Assembly (NCBI GenBank): GCA_002314715.1
Contig: DCGY01000049.1
Coordinates: 1-17,861 of the forward strand
Direction: 5' to 3'
Origin: Lachnospiraceae bacterium UBA1766
GTDB lineage: Bacteria; Bacillota; Clostridia; Lachnospirales; Lachnospiraceae
DNA length: 17,861 nucleotides
In this document: one piece after another, positions 13,888 to 17,861 of the stretch
How positions within the stretch are numbered: the first letter of the stretch is position 1
How the letters are laid out: each line of letters starts with the position of its first letter
Notes under the pieces: generated by a model
The model's database searches: none
What the model was told of the DNA's origin: nothing
The model's input: the letters and a program-made list of their open reading frames with translations, nothing else
Translations under genes and position numbers: made by a program

Positions 13888-14925
13888 TTAAGACTTTATT
13901 GTCTTTTTCTTGCGCGCCATTACAATACTCTGAATTACCAGGAACAGACAGAGCATGGAAGCAATGGTAATACCGGTCCACCAAGCCTGATCCAGACCTG
14001 CGGAGGATACGATATTCTGAATGGTACTTAAGGAAAGAACACCGAAGAAAGTACCGATAATATTACCTACACCACCGGTCAGCATGGTGCCACCGATGAT
14101 GGAAGAAGCAATTGCGTTCATTTCCATACCGCTTGCATGAGAAGGGGATCCGGAACCGACATGTAAGAAGTATACATATCCGCCGATACCTGCCAGCAAA
14201 CCGCAAAGCACATGAGAGATAAACTTGGTTCTGCGTACATTGATACCAAGCATCAATGCACTCTGGCTGTTACCGCCCACTGCATAGAAATTACGGCCAA
14301 GCTTGGTCCACTTCAATACCACGAAGAGAAGGATAACGGCTAAAAGGGCTACAATCACACCGATTTCCACATATGCATCAATGTAAATACCACGCTTATT
14401 TACGGAACCAAGTCCGGGTACCACAATTCGGGTATCCTTTAAAGCTACGAAGGTTTCGTTTTCTACATTGAAAGGATTGGTATGTACAATGGTGGTTAAG
14501 CCTCTGGCAAAGAACATACCTGCCAAGGTAACGATAAAGGGCTGTACATCCAAATAGGCTACCAGCAAGCCCTGAACCACACCGAATGCCAAACCGATTC
14601 CAAGGGCAATCAGAACAGAGCCGAAAATACTGCCACCCTTATAATCCAGATAAACCGCACAGCACATACTTACCAAAGCAGTTACACCACCTACGGAAAT
14701 ATCGATTCCGCCGGTAATCATTACGATACTCATACCGCAGGAAACAATAATCAGCGCTGCGTTCTGGTTCAGAATATTTAAGAAGGTCTGTGCCTTCAGA
14801 AATCCCTGTCCCATAAATACAATCGCGCCAATGTACATAAAGAAGAATACGCTGACTGTAATAAGTAACAGCAAGGAGGAGTCTGTCATATTTTTTACTT
14901 TTGTGTTCAACGATGTTTTCGCCAT
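13888..14925 (-). CDS. yjfF: Sugar ABC transporter permease, YjfF type
   Basis: This 345-residue membrane protein belongs to the BPD_transp_2 permeases of ribose/galactofuranose importers. It shows multiple hydrophobic helices, the glycine-rich motif MITGGIDISVGGVTALVSM in the first half, PFIVTLAGMFFARGLTTIV near the middle, and GRNFYAVGGNSQSALMLGI in the loop that contacts the ATPase, then IIGGTMLTGGVGNIIGTFFG. It would pair with the YtfT-type permease to form the channel. The start is the ATG at 14925, because AGGAGG lies nine bases upstream; a TTG at 14934 touches the ribosome site and is rejected. Only one base separates it from the ytfT stop (TAG T ATG), so they are coupled. The substrate could be galactofuranose or a related sugar such as fructose. 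Confidence 0.9.
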   Translation of the reverse strand: MAKTSLNTKVKNMTDSSLLLLITVSVFFFMYIGAIVFMGQGFLKAQTFLNILNQNAALIIVSCGMSIVMITGGIDISVGGVTALVSMCCAVYLDYKGGSIFGSVLIALGIGLAFGVVQGLLVAYLDVQPFIVTLAGMFFARGLTTIVHTNPFNVENETFVALKDTRIVVPGLGSVNKRGIYIDAYVEIGVIVALLAVILLFVVLKWTKLGRNFYAVGGNSQSALMLGINVRRTKFISHVLCGLLAGIGGYVYFLHVGSGSPSHASGMEMNAIASSIIGGTMLTGGVGNIIGTFFGVLSLSTIQNIVSSAGLDQAWWTGITIASMLCLFLVIQSIVMARKKKTIKS

Positions 14926-14926
14926 A

Positions 14927-16018
14927 CTAAGCAACCTCCTTTACCGGTTTTTCCTTCAGCTTCTTGCCAAGCTGGGAAAGCTTCGCACGAACGGTGGGAG
15001 CACTTAATACTACCAGGATAATAACAACGACTGCCTTGTAAGCAGGAAGCGCTGCTGCCTGTACATTGAACTTATACAAGGTTGTGGTCAAAAACTGAAT
15101 TACGTAAGCACCCAGGATGGAAGCGGGCATGTTGAACTTACCACCGCTTAATGCATTTCCGCCAAGTGCTACCGCCAGAATGGCATCCATTTCAATATCC
15201 TTTGCAATTACGGAGTAGTTAATGGTAGAGAAACGGCTGACCTTAATCAAAGCTGCCACTGCTACGCAAAGACCAAGAATGACAAAGGATAAAAACTTAA
15301 TCATCTGAGGGTTCAAACCATTCAATCTGGAAGAGCTTTCGTTGATACCGACTGCCTGGGTATATAAGCCCAAGGTGGTAAATTTCAACACCAAAGCAAT
15401 TACGATCATGCAAGCCACCGCAATAAAGAAAGGTGTGGGAATCGGAATACCGGGGATGAATCCACCGAAGTAACCGAAGGAAGGCTCGCTGATGATAGGA
15501 AGCTCATTGTTATTGATCCAGGCTGCAATGGAACGACCTGCGGTAAATAAAATCAGGGTCGCAACCATGGGCTGAATCTTAAAGTAAGCAACCAGCACAC
15601 CGTTAAATGCGCCAAAAATCATTGCCACCAGACAACCAACCAGGAACGCTACAATAATGGGAGCCTGTAAGGTTTCGGGTCTGGAATTGGAACCGCAAAG
15701 CACACGAAGCATTACGGAACCGGCAATTGCAATGGCTGCACCTACGGAAATATCCTGTCCGCCGGAAGCTGCCGTTACAAGCGTCATACCAATGGCCAGA
15801 ATTGCCAGCTCGGAACCATTATCCAAAATGGTAATCAGGTATCCGGAGAGAACCGGATCTCCTAAGTTATTGTAACCAAGTGTGATTTTGAAGAAGCCGG
15901 GGTCTGCAATCAGGTTAAAGATTGCAAGAACCAACAGTGCTGCAATCGGGATAACAATCTGTTTTCCTGCCAGCGCAGAAAAGATATTATTTGATTTTTC
16001 TTTCATCTTACTGGGCAT
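14927..16018 (-). CDS. ytfT: Sugar ABC transporter permease, YtfT type
   Basis: The 363-residue product is a polytopic inner-membrane permease. It begins with a short charged N-terminus and a first helix at about residues 20-37, and has the family motif AASGGQDISVGAAIAIAG, IQPMVATLILFTAGRSIAAW, the ATPase-contact loop GLYTQAVGINESSSRLNGL, and DAILAVALGGNALSGGKF. The Gln in GGQDIS is the YtfT version of the motif that reads GGIDIS in the partner. It starts with the ATG at 16018, two bases after the ytfR TAG stop; GGAGG lies 12 bases upstream in the last ytfR codons, a slightly long spacing. It works with the adjacent ATPase and YjfF-type permease in sugar import. Confidence 0.9.
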   Translation of the reverse strand: MPSKMKEKSNNIFSALAGKQIVIPIAALLVLAIFNLIADPGFFKITLGYNNLGDPVLSGYLITILDNGSELAILAIGMTLVTAASGGQDISVGAAIAIAGSVMLRVLCGSNSRPETLQAPIIVAFLVGCLVAMIFGAFNGVLVAYFKIQPMVATLILFTAGRSIAAWINNNELPIISEPSFGYFGGFIPGIPIPTPFFIAVACMIVIALVLKFTTLGLYTQAVGINESSSRLNGLNPQMIKFLSFVILGLCVAVAALIKVSRFSTINYSVIAKDIEMDAILAVALGGNALSGGKFNMPASILGAYVIQFLTTTLYKFNVQAAALPAYKAVVVIILVVLSAPTVRAKLSQLGKKLKEKPVKEVA

Positions 16019-16020
16019 AC

Positions 16021-17535
16021 CTAGTTCTCACCTCCCGCAATCGTACTCATAATCTTATTCTGAGTCAAATCCTCTCCCGACAATTCGCCAACCACTTTGC
16101 GGTCTCTCATGACCACCAGTCGGGAACAGGTACGAAGCATCTCGTCTGTCTCGGAAGAAATAAAGGTTACGCTCATACCTTCGGAAGCAAGCTTTAATAC
16201 CAACTTCTGAATATCTACCTTGGTACCTACGTCGATACCTCTGGTAGGCTCATCCAAAATCAAATATTCGGGATGGGTCAAAAGCCATCTGCCCAGAATA
16301 CATTTCTGCTGATTACCACCGGACAAAGACTTAATAGGGGTATCCGCGGAAGCGGTTTTAATATCCAAAAGCTTAATGTACTCATCTGCGAAACGATAAG
16401 CCTCTGCTTTTGTAAAGGGCTTAAAGAATCCCTTTAACACCTGTAATGCAAGGATAATATTGTCTCTTACGGACAAATCACCTACGATACCGTCAATCTT
16501 ACGATCCTCCGGCAAATATGCAATTCCGTTTTTCATTGCATCGATGGGCTTATTGATTTTTACCGTCTTGCCGTTTACCTTAACGGTACCGCCAAGAACT
16601 CTGTCCGCACCGAAGATTGCTCTCACGCACTCGCTTCGTCCGGAACCGAGAAGTCCGGTAAATCCGTTTACCTCACCTTTTTTGATATAGAAATCAAAGG
16701 GTTTGATACCGGCATCACTCAGTAAGCCTTCTGCCTCAAATACATTTACAGCGCCTTCCTTTTGCTCGAACACTTTTGCTTCGCTCTTGATATCAGACAT
16801 ATCATCGAAGTCCTTGCCCAGCATCTTGGAAACCAGCTGTACACGAGGAAGGTCTTTAATCTCGTACTCTCCTACCAGCTTACCGTCACGAAGAACTGTA
16901 ATCTTATCACAAACTTCGTATACCTGGTCTAAAAAGTGAGTAACGAAAATGATACCTACACCCTTTGCCTTTAAGTCTCTCATCAGTTTAAATAATTTTG
17001 CTACTTCCTGTTCATCCAGTGAAGAAGTAGGTTCATCCAGAATCAGAACCTTACAATCCATATCCACTGCTCTTGCGATTGCTACCATCTGCTGAACTGC
17101 GATGGAACAACTACCCAACTGTTTGGTGGGCTCTGCCGGAATATCCAGCGCTTTTAAAATCTTACCGGCATCTTCATTCATCTTTTTCCAGTTCTGATAA
17201 ATGTCTTTGCTTCTGCCGATGTACATATTTTCCGCTACGGAAAGGTTGGGACACAGGGTAATCTCCTGGTACACTGTACTGATACCAAGGTTCTGTGCTT
17301 CTTGGGGCGAATGAATGGTTACAGCCTTATCTTTTCCCTTAATAAAGATCTGTCCCCCGTCTTTATTGTATACTCCGGTCAAAACCTTGATCAGAGTCGA
17401 TTTTCCGGCACCGTTCTCTCCCATAAGTGCATGAATTTCGCCCTCGCAAAGAGTGAAATCCACACCTGACAATGCACGTACTCCGGGGAAGGTTTTGGAT
17501 ATATTCTTCATTTCCAATACTGCTTTTTCTCTCAC
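16021..17535 (-). CDS. ytfR: Sugar ABC transporter ATPase, YtfR type (two ATPase domains)
   Basis: This cytoplasmic protein of 504 residues powers sugar import. It contains two ABC modules. The first has Walker A GENGAGKST at about 39-47, a degenerate signature, and Walker B VLILDEPTSSLD at about 163-174. The second has a degenerate Walker A (GLLGSGRSE, about 294-302) with intact signature LSGGNQQK (about 404-411) and Walker B YLILDEPTRGID (about 424-435), as usual for this family. The degenerate second Walker A suggests unequal ATP sites. The GTG at 17535 is chosen as start: AAGGAG lies nine bases upstream and translation gives VREKAVLEMKNISKTFPGVR. A TTG at 17565 lies inside the terminator T tract with no ribosome site. 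It is followed by ytfT after two bases. Confidence 0.92.
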   Translation of the reverse strand: MREKAVLEMKNISKTFPGVRALSGVDFTLCEGEIHALMGENGAGKSTLIKVLTGVYNKDGGQIFIKGKDKAVTIHSPQEAQNLGISTVYQEITLCPNLSVAENMYIGRSKDIYQNWKKMNEDAGKILKALDIPAEPTKQLGSCSIAVQQMVAIARAVDMDCKVLILDEPTSSLDEQEVAKLFKLMRDLKAKGVGIIFVTHFLDQVYEVCDKITVLRDGKLVGEYEIKDLPRVQLVSKMLGKDFDDMSDIKSEAKVFEQKEGAVNVFEAEGLLSDAGIKPFDFYIKKGEVNGFTGLLGSGRSECVRAIFGADRVLGGTVKVNGKTVKINKPIDAMKNGIAYLPEDRKIDGIVGDLSVRDNIILALQVLKGFFKPFTKAEAYRFADEYIKLLDIKTASADTPIKSLSGGNQQKCILGRWLLTHPEYLILDEPTRGIDVGTKVDIQKLVLKLASEGMSVTFISSETDEMLRTCSRLVVMRDRKVVGELSGEDLTQNKIMSTIAGGEN

Positions 17536-17563
17536 CGGTGTATTCTCCTTCTTGATTTTTGAC

Positions 17564-17612
17564 AAAAAAAGCGTGGCTTGCGCTCGAATCGTCGTTTCGC
17601 TAAGCCACGCTT
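17564..17612 (-). terminator. Strong terminator between the binding-protein and ATPase genes
   Basis: AAGCGTGGCTT pairs perfectly with AAGCCACGCTT, extended by GCG/CGC past one bulged A, and is followed by seven T in the transcribed direction. It lies 24 bases after the binding-protein stop and about 30 bases before the ATPase start. In an importer operon such a site typically allows much more binding protein than ATPase and permease to be made by partial read-through. No obvious separate promoter fits in the remaining space. Confidence 0.88.
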
Positions 17613-17636
17613 AGGTTTACTGATGAATCATTACGA

Positions 17637-17861
17637 TTAGATTCCGTACTTATTTACGTCGTCCTCGGTAATGGTACTTGCATCGAAGCCCTTCTCATCC
17701 ATGATGATAACCTTCTCAGAAAGTTTCTCACCCTTCTCTAACTTCTTGATGATGTCATCAAGGTAAGAAGCCTGGAAAGGATTACACTGGCCATCGTAGT
17801 TCCAGTTCTTTGCAAGGAGTTCCTGAAGAGCCCACTTGTTGCAGTCAAAGCCCATAACGAT
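17637..17861 (-). CDS. ytfQ: Sugar ABC transporter substrate-binding protein, C-terminal end (partial)
   Basis: Only the last 74 residues are in the window; the reading frame is open to the edge. They contain GFDCNKWALQELLAKNW, then QCNPFQASYLDDIIKKLEKG and the end DASTITEDDVNKYGI. The CNP block followed by a helix and a Lys/Glu-rich stretch matches the C-terminal lobe of YtfQ/RbsB-type sugar-binding proteins, and it recurs as ECNPNHGPRVLEVIRKLL in the lipoprotein at 10874-11866. It is the first visible gene of the importer operon, followed by a terminator and then the ATPase. The symbol is given by analogy with the E. coli galactofuranose system; substrate and lipidation cannot be read from this fragment. 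Confidence 0.8.
   Translation of the reverse strand: MVMGFDCNKWALQELLAKNWNYDGQCNPFQASYLDDIIKKLEKGEKLSEKVIIMDEKGFDASTITEDDVNKYGI

Noticed and set aside
1..17861. CRISPR arrays, tRNA or rRNA genes, insertion sequences, prophage or restriction genes
   Set aside because: I saw no spaced direct repeats, cloverleaf or rRNA sequence, transposase motif or terminal inverted repeats. The region reads as ordinary core chromosome.

Overview
The window looks like a chromosomal segment from a motile, low- to mid-GC Firmicute of class Clostridia, most likely Lachnospiraceae (Roseburia/Butyrivibrio/Eubacterium type). The evidence is the late-flagellar gene set in the order known from Bacillus subtilis (flgM-flgN-flgK-flgL-fliW-csrA and flaG-fliD-fliS-fliT position), strong AGGAGG-type ribosome binding sites, long FliD/FlgL/FlgK variants and a tandem flgK pair. 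The genus is inference; no rRNA gene is present. Every gene I can support lies on the minus strand, so transcription runs from high to low coordinates. No gene-free stretch exceeds 300 bases.

Right part (17861 to about 13800): a sugar ABC importer of the YtfQ-YtfR-YtfT-YjfF type (galactofuranose importer of E. coli, related to the bifidobacterial fructose importer FruEKFG). The C-terminus of the binding protein enters at the window edge. A strong intrinsic terminator follows, then the double ATPase and two permeases, tightly spaced.

Middle (about 13840 to 10850): a chemoreceptor with a small extracellular domain, followed 35 bases later by a lipoprotein that is a second YtfQ-type sugar-binding protein with no permease of its own. 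A housekeeping-type promoter sits inside the terminator hairpin that ends the transporter operon. The pair looks like a chemosensory module for the sugar class imported next door (inference).

Left part (about 10810 to 1): late flagellar genes. An exact match to the sigma-28 consensus (TAAA, 15 bases, GCCGATAA) drives flgM, flgN, two flgK genes, flgL, fliW and csrA. A second sigma-28-like site precedes flaG, fliD, fliS and a FliT-position coiled-coil gene. A third precedes the flagellin gene, of which only the first six codons are present. The flagellin leader carries a hairpin with AGGA in its loop and a second CAAGGA site over the Shine-Dalgarno sequence, the layout of the CsrA sites in B. 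subtilis hag mRNA. With fliW and csrA in the same window, the CsrA-FliW-flagellin translational switch can be read almost complete here.

Best leads: the chemoreceptor/orphan binding lipoprotein pair next to a homologous importer, the two-site CsrA leader on flagellin, a GGA-loop hairpin before flgL-fliW-csrA, the tandem flgK genes, and a promoter embedded in a terminator.
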